Below are positions 13,579-21,455 of a stretch of DNA of 21,993 nt, one piece after another. Each line of letters starts with the position of its first letter. The stretch's first letter is position 1. Made by a program: the position numbers and the translations under genes. The DNA comes from Nitrospinota bacterium. Lineage in GTDB: Bacteria; Nitrospinota; Nitrospinia; UBA9942. The notes beneath the pieces are model-generated. The model worked only from the letters and a program-made list of their open reading frames with translations. It was not told the DNA's origin and searched no databases. The DNA lies in assembly GCA_003489165.1 (NCBI GenBank), contig DNJG01000033.1, positions 2,024-24,016 of the forward strand. Reading direction: 5' to 3'.

Positions 13579-15147
13579 ATGAAGATTCAGGAAATTCTCA
13601 AGGAGGTAAACCTGATAAATGTAAACGGGAGTATGGATATAGAGATTTCATCTTTATCTTATGATTCAAGAAAGGTGGATGAAGGCTCTCTATTTGTGGC
13701 AATAAAAGGGCTTAAGTCTGACGGGCACAATTTTTTAAATGACGCGGTAGAGAGCGGAGCGAGAGCAGTGGTTGTAGAGAATGGCTTATGGGGTGGAGAT
13801 TTTGAATCCGAAATACGACGACCCATCCACTGGATGGGTACCCCAAAATCCGAAGTTACTTATATAACTGTCCTTGATTCAAGGAAGGCACTTGCTGTTA
13901 TATCTACTGAGTTTTATGGGCATCCATCAAGGGAAATATCAATAATAGGTGTTACAGGGACGAATGGCAAAACGACTACATCCTATTTGATAAATTCTAT
14001 TCTAAGGGCGAACAATTTTAAGAGCGGATTAATAGGGACTATTGATTATAGATTTGATAGGGAGATTATTCCCTCATTACATACAACCCCTGAATCCCTT
14101 GATCTTCAGAGGTTTTTTAAGAAAGTTGTTGATGGCAGTGGAAAGTATTGTGTCATGGAGGTATCGTCTCATTCTCTGGAATTGGACAGGGTTTATGGGA
14201 CAAGGTTTGAGATGGGTGTCTTTACAAATCTGACACAGGACCATCTTGATTTTCACGGCAACTTAGAGAAATATTTTTCTGCAAAGGCAAGACTTTTTAA
14301 AGAATACGGATTGAAAAAGGCTGTCATAAATATAGATGATCCTTATGGAAAGAGATTAATAAAAGACTCAAGGATTGATAAGATTTTGACTTATGGCATT
14401 ACGGAAGGTGCAGATGTAAAGGCAGATGATATAGATATGTCAGTAAAAGGTCTTAAATTTGTTGCCACTACTCCAATTGGCAAGTTGAATATAGAGTCAA
14501 AACTCTTAGGAATGCATAATATATATAATATCCTTGCATCTGTATCTACAGCCATACTTGAGGGATTTTCAAAGGAGAGTATTATAAAAGGTATATTATT
14601 GCTTGATACGGTCCCGGGGAGATTGGAAGGGATAAATGAAGGACAGGACTTTACAGTATTGGTTGATTATGCCCATACTGACGATGCGTTGAAGAATGTT
14701 CTTAATGCTGCAAAGGAGCTTCCGCATAAGAGACTTATTGTTGTATTTGGGTGCGGAGGTGACAGAGACAGAGGTAAGCGTCCATTGATGGGAAAGGCAG
14801 CAGTAGAGTATAGTGATTTTGCAATTATAACATCCGATAATCCGAGGAGTGAGGACCCGTTAAAAATAATTGAGGAAATTGAAGCAGGAGTCAGTAGTCA
14901 GGAATCAATAGTCAGGAGTCAAAGGCATATCAAGATTCCTGACAGGGGAGAGGCAATAGAGTTTGCGATAAATAACGCCTCGAAGGGTGATATTGTAATT
15001 ATTGCAGGCAAAGGGCATGAGGACTATCAGATATTCAGGGATAAAAAAATACACTTTGATGACAGGGAGGTTGCAAGAGAAGCAATAAAGAAAATCCAAA
15101 GCACTAAATCCGAAATCCGAAACAAATTCAAAAATCAAATGACATAA
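13579..15147 (+). CDS. murE: UDP-MurNAc-tripeptide synthetase (meso-DAP-adding)
   Basis: Cytoplasmic ATP-dependent ligase that adds the third residue to UDP-MurNAc-L-Ala-D-Glu. DNPRSEDP at 420-427 is the pattern linked to meso-diaminopimelate and not lysine. The ATP loop is GVTGTNGKTTT (124-134). NLTQDHLDFHGNLEKYFSAKARLF carries the lysine expected to be carbamylated (Lys236). GKGHEDYQ is near the C terminus. At 522 residues it is longer than the usual 480-500. Three non-conserved segments account for this: a hairpin insertion at residues about 79-92, a heptamer-repeat segment at 436-449, and a tail from about 508 encoded by the repeat that fills the murE-murF spacer. There is no Shine-Dalgarno at the start. 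Confidence 0.97.
   Translation: MKIQEILKEVNLINVNGSMDIEISSLSYDSRKVDEGSLFVAIKGLKSDGHNFLNDAVESGARAVVVENGLWGGDFESEIRRPIHWMGTPKSEVTYITVLDSRKALAVISTEFYGHPSREISIIGVTGTNGKTTTSYLINSILRANNFKSGLIGTIDYRFDREIIPSLHTTPESLDLQRFFKKVVDGSGKYCVMEVSSHSLELDRVYGTRFEMGVFTNLTQDHLDFHGNLEKYFSAKARLFKEYGLKKAVINIDDPYGKRLIKDSRIDKILTYGITEGADVKADDIDMSVKGLKFVATTPIGKLNIESKLLGMHNIYNILASVSTAILEGFSKESIIKGILLLDTVPGRLEGINEGQDFTVLVDYAHTDDALKNVLNAAKELPHKRLIVVFGCGGDRDRGKRPLMGKAAVEYSDFAIITSDNPRSEDPLKIIEEIEAGVSSQESIVRSQRHIKIPDRGEAIEFAINNASKGDIVIIAGKGHEDYQIFRDKKIHFDDREVAREAIKKIQSTKSEIRNKFKNQMT
13805..13854. repeat. In-frame hairpin insertion in murE flanked by 8-nt direct repeats
   Basis: AATCCGAA occurs at 13805-13812 and again, exactly, at 13847-13854, an offset of 42 nt or 14 codons. 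Between them ACCCATCC (13821-13828) and GGATGGGT (13832-13839) form a perfect 8-bp hairpin with a 3-nt loop. The insert encodes residues about 79-92 (IRRPIHWMGTP core), in a variable part of the MurE N-terminal domain before the conserved VLDSRKAL. Confidence 0.82.
14885..14926. repeat. Heptamer array inside the murE coding region
   Basis: Six contiguous 7-bp units: CAGGAGT, CAGTAGT, CAGGAAT, CAATAGT, CAGGAGT, CAAAGGC. They encode the segment AGVSSQESIVRSQR, between the conserved DNPRSEDPLKIIEEIEAG and IPDRGEAIEFAI blocks, where homologues have a short variable loop. The reading frame stays open. Confidence 0.88.
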
Positions 15148-15215
15148 TTTCAAAACATTTTTGACATTTTGATATTGTTTCGAATTTAGATATTAGAAAT
15201 TAGAATTTATTAGAA
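15103..15215. repeat. 113-bp heptamer array with opposed arms, murE end to murF
   Basis: About sixteen 7-bp units in phase, beginning with ACTAAAT and CCGAAAT, CCGAAAC and ending with TAGATAT, TAGAAAT, TAGAATT. The second half is roughly the reverse complement of the first (for example CCGAAAC against GTTTCGA), centred near 15150, so a long imperfect hairpin is possible. The first 45 nt are the last codons of murE; the rest is the spacer, ending a few bases before the murF ATG. Confidence 0.85.
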
Positions 15216-15220
15216 ATATT

Positions 15221-16645
15221 ATGGCTCAATTTACATTGGAAGAAATATTGAAGGTAACAAAGGGAACACTGTTAATGGGTTCCGGTTCTAGGGTTTATCC
15301 ATCTGTATCAATATCAATAGATTCAAGGACTATTGGCAAAGATGAACTCTTTATAGCTATTAAGGGAAAAAATTTTGATGGGCATGAATTTGTAGTTCAG
15401 GCTCTGATGAAGGGTGCAGGGGGTGCAGTCATTTCAGATAGAGGCCTGATAGAAAGAAAATTCTTTCATGGAGGTGAGAGCAATCTCCACACAATAATAG
15501 AGGTAAAAGATACACTCAAGGCACTGCATGAAATAGCCAATTATCACAGGAGGAGATTTAAAATACCGGTTGTAGCAATAACAGGAAGTAATGGAAAGAG
15601 CACAACAAAGGAAATGTCGGCATCTGTGGCTGGTGTCAGGTTTAATGTTTTGAAAAATGAGGGGAATCTTAATAATCAGTTTGGCCTGCCTCTAACGCTT
15701 TTAAAAATGAATGATAGTCATCAGGTGGCAATACTTGAGATGGGCATGAACGAAAAAGGTGAGATTGAAAAATTAAGCCAGATTGCTGAGCCTGACATAG
15801 GAATAATCACAAATATAGGCATGGCGCATCTGGAGAAACTGGGTTCAATAGAAAATATAAGGGATGCAAAGGGAGAATTGATAAGAAGAATAGGGGAAAA
15901 CGGGACAGCAATCTTAAACTCTGATGACAGGCTGGCTATGGAACTAAAAAAGTGGTTTAAGGGAAAAGTGATTACATTTGGCATAAATTCTCTTTCGGAT
16001 ATTACTGCTGTAGATATAAAGAAGAATAAGGATATAGGATATCAATTTATCCTCAAGATGGATGGAAAAGATACTGTAATTAATCTCTCCTGCCTTGGTT
16101 ATCACAATATTTATAATGCCCTTTCGGCTGCCGCAGTCGGGAAGAGTCTTGGCATAGATATTAATGATATAAAAAAGGGGATTGAGTCTTTTAAGCCACT
16201 TCCGATGAGAATGGAGCAGTTTATGATTGACAGAGATATTACATTTATAAATGATGCATATAATGCAAATCCATCTTCAATGGAGGCTGCAATAAAAGAA
16301 TTTTCTATTGCAGATTTCCCAGGAGAGAAATTTCTTGTAGTGGGAGATATGCTGGAATTGGGTGAGGCATCAGAAGAGGGACACAGACATATAGGGAGAC
16401 TGGTTGCATCGGAGTCAATTGATTGCCTTATAACTGTTGGTACTGAGTCTAAGTTTATTTTTTATGAAGCTGTCTTGAGTGGTATGCCAAGGGGTAGGGT
16501 TTATCATTGCGAGAATTTTGATGAGGTAGCATTTATTCTTGATGATGAGCTGAAATCTGGCGATTGTGTAATGATAAAGGGGTCAAGGGGGATGAAGATG
16601 GAGAATGTCGTAGAGAGGGTTATTAAACTGAGAAAGGCATCATAA
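15221..16645 (+). CDS. murF: UDP-MurNAc-tripeptide--D-Ala-D-Ala ligase
   Basis: ATP-dependent ligase that adds the D-Ala-D-Ala dipeptide, completing the cytoplasmic UDP-MurNAc-pentapeptide. The 474 residues fit the family. Motifs are SIDSRTI near residue 32, the P-loop TGSNGKSTTKEM at 121-132, LNNQFGLPLTLL, EMGMNEKGEI, IGMAHLEKLGS, and FINDAYNANPSSMEAA with MLELGEASEEGHRHIG in the C-terminal half. The start codon has no Shine-Dalgarno and directly follows the heptamer array. The stop overlaps the mraY start as TAATG, indicating translational coupling. Confidence 0.97.
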   Translation: MAQFTLEEILKVTKGTLLMGSGSRVYPSVSISIDSRTIGKDELFIAIKGKNFDGHEFVVQALMKGAGGAVISDRGLIERKFFHGGESNLHTIIEVKDTLKALHEIANYHRRRFKIPVVAITGSNGKSTTKEMSASVAGVRFNVLKNEGNLNNQFGLPLTLLKMNDSHQVAILEMGMNEKGEIEKLSQIAEPDIGIITNIGMAHLEKLGSIENIRDAKGELIRRIGENGTAILNSDDRLAMELKKWFKGKVITFGINSLSDITAVDIKKNKDIGYQFILKMDGKDTVINLSCLGYHNIYNALSAAAVGKSLGIDINDIKKGIESFKPLPMRMEQFMIDRDITFINDAYNANPSSMEAAIKEFSIADFPGEKFLVVGDMLELGEASEEGHRHIGRLVASESIDCLITVGTESKFIFYEAVLSGMPRGRVYHCENFDEVAFILDDELKSGDCVMIKGSRGMKMENVVERVIKLRKAS

Positions 16646-17727
16646 TGATATATCATCTTTTATTTCCTCTTCATGAGGCATATTCATTTTTTAATGTATT
16701 CAGATATATAACATTCAGGACTGCCTATGCGATCCTGACTGCACTGATAATCAGCTTTATATTTGGACCATGGATTATAAGGAAACTAAGAGAGAAACAG
16801 ATTGGTGAACGGATAAGGGAGGATGTCCCTCGCTCTCATCAGTCAAAGGCAGGGACACCTACGATGGGAGGGATAATGATACTCTTTGCCCTTTTTGTCC
16901 CAACGCTCTTGTGGGCAGACCTTACAAATAAATATATATGGCTTGTAATATTTTCAACTGTATCATTTGGTATGATAGGTTTCATAGATGATTATTTAAA
17001 ATTAAAGGGGAGAAAAAATGGCTTAAAGGGGAAGGAAAAATTTGCAATACAGTCATTGATGGCACTGATACCTGTCCTTATATTATATTTTGACAAGGAT
17101 TTTTCGCTGATTATGACAAAACTTGGCATCCCGTTTTTTAAAACTATAAAGCCTGAAATGGGGATTATGTATATAGTGTTTGCAGTGCTTGTGATAGTTG
17201 GGACATCCAATGCCGTAAATCTAACTGATGGATTGGACGGGTTGGCGATAGGGCCAATAATAATATCAACTGCAGCCTATATGGTAATTGCCTATGTAAC
17301 AGGGCATTTCAATTTTGCAAATTATCTCAATATAGAGCATATAAGGGGTGCCAGTGAATTGACTATATTATGCGGGGCTGCGGTTGGTGCGAGTCTCGGA
17401 TTTTTGTGGTTTAATTCATATCCTGCTGAGGTGTTTATGGGAAATATCGGATCAACCGCGCTTGGCGGGATGCTCGGGACTCTGGCAGTTATAACAAAGC
17501 ATGAACTTATACTGCTTGTGATAGGCGGGATATTTGTTGTAGAGGCAGTTTCTGTTATCCTTCAGGTTGCCTCATTTAAACTCAGAAGGAAAAGGATATT
17601 TAAAATGGCTCCGCTCCATCATCATTTTGAGGAGTCGGGGTGGGATGAGCCGAAGGTAATTGTGAGATTCTGGATTGTTGCAATTATACTTGCGTTACTT
17701 TCATTGAGCACATTGAAACTGAGATGA
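16645..17727 (+). CDS. mraY: Phospho-MurNAc-pentapeptide transferase
   Basis: Polytopic inner-membrane enzyme that transfers phospho-MurNAc-pentapeptide to undecaprenyl phosphate, making lipid I. The 360 residues, with about ten hydrophobic segments, are the normal size. Signature motifs are KAGTPTMGG at 68-76, GFIDDYLK with the Asp pair 115-116, NLTDGLDGLAIG from 192, and the C-terminal APLHHHFEESGWDEPKVIVRFW. Its ATG shares one base with the murF stop, and murD starts 22 nt after its end. Confidence 0.97.
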   Translation: MIYHLLFPLHEAYSFFNVFRYITFRTAYAILTALIISFIFGPWIIRKLREKQIGERIREDVPRSHQSKAGTPTMGGIMILFALFVPTLLWADLTNKYIWLVIFSTVSFGMIGFIDDYLKLKGRKNGLKGKEKFAIQSLMALIPVLILYFDKDFSLIMTKLGIPFFKTIKPEMGIMYIVFAVLVIVGTSNAVNLTDGLDGLAIGPIIISTAAYMVIAYVTGHFNFANYLNIEHIRGASELTILCGAAVGASLGFLWFNSYPAEVFMGNIGSTALGGMLGTLAVITKHELILLVIGGIFVVEAVSVILQVASFKLRRKRIFKMAPLHHHFEESGWDEPKVIVRFWIVAIILALLSLSTLKLR

Positions 17728-17749
17728 AAAACAAAAAGTTTAAAAGGTT

Positions 17750-19105
17750 ATGGATTTCAAAAATAAAAATACTTTAGTAGTCGGGCTTGCGAGGTCAGGT
17801 GTATCTGCCGCCAATCTTCTTCACAAATTAGGTGCAAATGTAACAGTTACAGATGAAAAAGGTGAGGATGAGCTATTAGAAAATATCAAAAGACTGAGTA
17901 AGGGCGTCTCACTAAAACTTGGTGGACATGACAGTGTGAATATAAATGAAATTGACCTAACCATTATAAGTCCGGGTGTACCGTGGGATTCCCCATTTTT
18001 AAATAAACTTAGAAGGAAGGGAATAAGAATAATGAGTGAGGTGGAGTTTGCATTTCAGCAACTTCAAGCTCCTTTTATTGCAATAACAGGGACAAATGGA
18101 AAGACAACTACAACGACTCTGACAGGCGATATGCTTAAAAGGGGTGGCAAAAAGGTATTTGTGGGGGGGAATATCGGCAATCCATTATGTGAGGAGGTTT
18201 TGAATGGAGGAAATAGCGAATTAGTTTTATCGGAGATCAGCACATTTCAGATGGAAGGGATTGAGACCTTTAAGCCTTATATAAGTGCAATATTGAATAT
18301 TACGCCCGATCATCTTGATAGGCATGAGAGCATGGATGAATACATAGAATTGAAAAAGAGGGTATTTATAAATCAGGATGAAAATGATTATATGATTTTA
18401 AATTTAGATGATGAGATTGCTGCAGGATTCTCAACAGAAGTGAGAGGGAAAAAGGTATTTTTCAGCAGGTTAAAAGAGGTGGAAAACGGGGCATTTGTAA
18501 GAGAGGATAAGATAATTTTCAAGAATGACGGTAGAGAAGAGACAGTTTGCTCTCTAAAGGACTTGAAACTGATAGGTGTGCATAATATAGAAAACACACT
18601 TGCATCTGTGGCAATAAGCGGGATATGCGGTATAAGCGGTAAAATAATGAGAGATGTGATATCGGAATTTAAAGGGATAAAACACAGGATGGAACTGGTA
18701 AGGGAAATAAGAGGGATCAGGTTTATAAACGATTCCAAAGGGACAAATGTAGGTGCCACAGTTAAGTCACTCCAGAGTTTCAATGAACCAATAATACTTA
18801 TAGCAGGCGGTAAGGACAAGGGAAGCGATTATCTGCCTTTAAAGGGACTTATAGAGGATAGGGTAAAATTTCTGATATTGATTGGAGATGCAAAAAAGAA
18901 GATAGCAAAGAATCTGAATGGTTTTAAAAATAGGATCGAGGCAGACACTCTTGAAAATGCTGTAAAAGAAGGATACAAGAGGGCTAAAAGTGGGGATATA
19001 GTCCTCCTCTCTCCTGCATGTGCCAGTTTTGATATGTTCAGGGACTATGAGGACAGGGGAGAGCAGTTTAAGGAGATTGTGAATGGATTGAAGATTGAAA
19101 ATTGA
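17750..19105 (+). CDS. murD: UDP-MurNAc-L-alanine--D-glutamate ligase
   Basis: Adds D-glutamate to UDP-MurNAc-L-Ala in the cytoplasm. The 451 residues are typical. The N-terminal Rossmann-like domain has VVGLARSGVSAANLL (10-24). SPGVPWDSPFL is a family block. The ATP loop is ITGTNGKTTTTT (112-123). NITPDHLDRHESMDEYIELK and FINDSKGTNVGATVKSL follow, then LLSPACASFDMFRDYEDRG. AAAAGG lies 2 nt before the ATG. The last codons (GLKIEN) are within a heptamer repeat that continues into the spacer, so the exact C terminus may vary between relatives. Confidence 0.97.
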   Translation: MDFKNKNTLVVGLARSGVSAANLLHKLGANVTVTDEKGEDELLENIKRLSKGVSLKLGGHDSVNINEIDLTIISPGVPWDSPFLNKLRRKGIRIMSEVEFAFQQLQAPFIAITGTNGKTTTTTLTGDMLKRGGKKVFVGGNIGNPLCEEVLNGGNSELVLSEISTFQMEGIETFKPYISAILNITPDHLDRHESMDEYIELKKRVFINQDENDYMILNLDDEIAAGFSTEVRGKKVFFSRLKEVENGAFVREDKIIFKNDGREETVCSLKDLKLIGVHNIENTLASVAISGICGISGKIMRDVISEFKGIKHRMELVREIRGIRFINDSKGTNVGATVKSLQSFNEPIILIAGGKDKGSDYLPLKGLIEDRVKFLILIGDAKKKIAKNLNGFKNRIEADTLENAVKEGYKRAKSGDIVLLSPACASFDMFRDYEDRGEQFKEIVNGLKIEN

Positions 19106-19113
19106 AGATTAAA
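19086..19113. repeat. Heptamer repeat over the murD stop codon
   Basis: Four contiguous 7-bp units GATTGAA, GATTGAA, AATTGAA, GATTAAA. The third supplies the murD TGA stop (19103-19105). TTCAAT sequence of opposite sense appears at about 19133, just before ftsW. Confidence 0.85.
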
Positions 19114-19143
19114 ATAAAATTCTTATAAATATTCAATATTGAT

Positions 19144-20238
19144 ATGCCAAAGAAAAGGACATTTGACCCAATAATTTTAGTAAGTGCTATTGCCTTAATA
19201 GCAATAGGCATTGTAATGGTGTATAGCTCCAGTGCAGTAATAGCGATGCAGAGGTATCATGATCCGCAGTTTTTTCTAAAGCGTCATTTAATGTGGCTGA
19301 TACTTGGTTTAATTTCTATGGTCGTAGTGGCGAGGATAGATTATAGAAAAATTATTAAACTAACTTATCCATTACTTGTTTTTTCCATTGTTTTGCTGAT
19401 TTTGGTTTTTATGCCATATTTCAGTAAAGAAGTTGGGGGTGCAAGGAGATGGCTCAGTTTCTGGGCTTTTTCGTTTCAGCCTGCAGAACTGGTAAAATTC
19501 TCAATGATATTATTTTTAGCCTATTCTTTGGTTAAGAGAAAGGATTATCTGCAGGACTTTACATACGGCTATCTTCCAAATTTAGTAGTGATAGGCATAT
19601 TTTTTATATTGATTATTGTCCAGCCTGACCTCGGTAGTGTTGTGGTTATGTCAATTGTGGCATTTATACTCATGGTTGCTGCAGGTGTAAGGTTCTCATT
19701 TTTATTTTCCACGGTTTTGATGATGATTCCATTTCTATACATGGCGATATTCAAAGTTGGATATAGAAAGAAGAGGATTATGGCTTTCCTTGACCCATGG
19801 AACGACCCTCTGGATACAGGCTTTCAGACAATTCAGTCTCTTTTGGCATTCGGGAGGGGAGGGGTTCTTGGTCTTGGGCTTGGTGAAGGAAAACAGAAGT
19901 TATTTTATCTCCCAGAGCCTCATACAGATTTTGTTTTTTCAGTGATAGGTGAAGAGCTTGGTTTTATAGGCATTTCAGCAGTGCTTTCTCTCTTTCTTAT
20001 ATTGATATGGAGGGGTATCAGGGTATCTCTTAGGTCCCCTGACCTTTACGGGACATATCTATCGCTTGGGATTACACTTACAATAGGGATTCAGGCGGTT
20101 ATAAATATGGGGATGGCGGCAGGACTTTTGCCAACAAAGGGATTGCCTCTGCCGTTTATCAGTGTAGGAGGATCATCACTCCTTATTTCTATGGTAAGCA
20201 TTGGTGTATTGTTAAATATATCGGAGCATTCAGCATGA
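19144..20238 (+). CDS. ftsW: Septal peptidoglycan glycosyltransferase FtsW
   Basis: SEDS-family polymerase that works with FtsI to make septal glycan strands. It has 364 residues with about ten membrane helices. SEDS landmarks are GIVMVYSSSAV in helix 1, GGARRWLSFWAFSFQPAELVKF around 98-119, VQPDLGS at 159-165, and YLPEPHTDFVFSVIGEELG, in which Asp262 corresponds to the catalytic aspartate of FtsW/RodA. The end has PLPFISVGGSSLL. Position between murD and murG supports FtsW over RodA. The stop overlaps the murG start by 4 nt (ATGA). No Shine-Dalgarno is seen at its own start. Confidence 0.97.
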   Translation: MPKKRTFDPIILVSAIALIAIGIVMVYSSSAVIAMQRYHDPQFFLKRHLMWLILGLISMVVVARIDYRKIIKLTYPLLVFSIVLLILVFMPYFSKEVGGARRWLSFWAFSFQPAELVKFSMILFLAYSLVKRKDYLQDFTYGYLPNLVVIGIFFILIIVQPDLGSVVVMSIVAFILMVAAGVRFSFLFSTVLMMIPFLYMAIFKVGYRKKRIMAFLDPWNDPLDTGFQTIQSLLAFGRGGVLGLGLGEGKQKLFYLPEPHTDFVFSVIGEELGFIGISAVLSLFLILIWRGIRVSLRSPDLYGTYLSLGITLTIGIQAVINMGMAAGLLPTKGLPLPFISVGGSSLLISMVSIGVLLNISEHSA

Positions 20239-21455
20239 AAGTTTTAATTGCAGGCGGAGGAACTGGAGGGCATCTATTCCCTGGCATAGCAATAGCAGAG
20301 GAATTCAAAAGGAGAGAAGATACATCCCAAATGCTATTTGTGGGGACTAAGAAGGGAATTGAAAGCAGTGTCATCCCAAATGAAGGATATGAAGTTAAAT
20401 ATATCTCATCAGAGGGTTTAAAGGGGAAAGGGATTTTAAAAAAAATGAAATCCTTTTGTAAGATACCCATTGGAATTATACAGTCTATTAAAATATTGAA
20501 TAGCTTTAGACCTGATATTGTTATTGGAGTCGGGGGTTATGCCTCTGGACCTGTTGGTGCTGCATCACTCCTTCTTGGTTATCCCCTTGTCATACAGGAG
20601 CAGAATCTTTTTCCGGGATTTACAAACAGGATGCTTGGGAGATTTGCAAATTTGATATTTATATCCTTTGATGAAACAAGAAAGTTTTTTAGCGGGAGAA
20701 GGGTATGTTTGACAGGAAACCCAATAAGGAGGGGTATTGTTGAATGTGGAATGCGAAATGCGGATTTTAAATTACAATTCAGCACTCCGAATTCATCAAT
20801 CTTCACGGCTAAGTTTACTATATTAATTTTCGGCGGGAGTCAGGGGGCGCATAGTATAAATAAGGCTATGGTTGATGGATTGAAATATCTTATTAAATTT
20901 AAGGACTTAATTTTTATTATACACCAGACAGGGAAAACAGATTTTGAGTTTGTAAAGAAGGCCTATGAGGAAATGGGTCTTGAATCAGAGGTGGTTCCCT
21001 TTATTAACAATATGGCTGATTCATACAGGAAGGCAGACCTCGTTATATGCCGTGCCGGGGCAACTACCATATCAGAGATTACGGCATGCGGTAAGGCGGC
21101 TATATTAATTCCATTTCCATTTGCTATTAACAGTCATCAGGATATGAACGCCGCTGTCTTAAAAGACCATGAAGCGGCAGAAATGATTATAGAAAGGGAT
21201 TTGAGTGGCGAAGTGCTGGCAAATAAGATTTTATTTCTCATGCAGAACAGGGCAAACCTTTTTAAAATGGAATACAAAAGCAGAAAGATGGGCAAACCAA
21301 ATGCAGCAAAAGAGATAGTGGAACAGTGTTATAAGTTAATAAAAAAAGGGGTCAAAGGATCAAGTGATTTCACTCGAACCCACGAATCCTCGAACCCTCT
21401 AATCCTGTTTTTATTATGTTCAGAAAAACAAGACACATACATTTTGTCGGCATAG
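20235..21455 (+). CDS. murG: UDP-GlcNAc--lipid I GlcNAc transferase, with repeat-derived extras
   Basis: Peripheral membrane glycosyltransferase (GT28) that converts lipid I to lipid II. Motifs are [19 protein letters not shown] (5-23), [47 protein letters not shown] (199-209), and [11 protein letters not shown] with [14 protein letters not shown] near the UDP-GlcNAc site. At 406 residues it exceeds the usual 355-370. A variable linker at about 170-190 is made by a heptamer array, and residues from about 373 form an unconserved tail read through an octamer array until a stop 40 nt inside murC. Both core domains look intact, so it should be functional. Its start overlaps the ftsW stop. Confidence 0.95.
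   Translation: MKVLIAGGGTGGHLFPGIAIAEEFKRREDTSQMLFVGTKKGIESSVIPNEGYEVKYISSEGLKGKGILKKMKSFCKIPIGIIQSIKILNSFRPDIVIGVGGYASGPVGAASLLLGYPLVIQEQNLFPGFTNRMLGRFANLIFISFDETRKFFSGRRVCLTGNPIRRGIVECGMRNADFKLQFSTPNSSIFTAKFTILIFGGSQGAHSINKAMVDGLKYLIKFKDLIFIIHQTGKTDFEFVKKAYEEMGLESEVVPFINNMADSYRKADLVICRAGATTISEITACGKAAILIPFPFAINSHQDMNAAVLKDHEAAEMIIERDLSGEVLANKILFLMQNRANLFKMEYKSRKMGKPNAAKEIVEQCYKLIKKGVKGSSDFTRTHESSNPLILFLLCSEKQDTYILSA
20742..20804. repeat. Heptamer array inside murG (interdomain linker)
   Basis: Units GAATGTG, GAATGCG, AAATGCG, GATTTTA are followed in the same phase by AATTACA, ATTCAGC, ACTCCGA, ATTCATC, AATCTTC. The later units are roughly complementary to the earlier ones (ACTCCGAATTC against GAATGCGGATT type). 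The encoded segment lies between conserved TGNPIRRG and [11 protein letters not shown]. Confidence 0.75.
21375..21406. repeat. Octamer repeat at the murG 3' end, before murC
   Basis: Four contiguous 8-bp units CGAACCCA, CGAATCCT, CGAACCCT, CTAATCCT. They encode part of the unconserved MurG tail and end 9 nt before the murC ATG, so murC has no Shine-Dalgarno. Confidence 0.88.

Noticed and set aside
15466..15500. Possible third hairpin insertion in murF near residues 75-90
   Set aside because: Only a 5-bp GAAAG/CTTTC stem and no flanking direct repeats; the region is naturally variable in MurF.
701..21406. CRISPR array
   Set aside because: Repeat units are 6-9 bp, contiguous and degenerate, with no 20-40 bp repeats separated by unique spacers and no cas genes.
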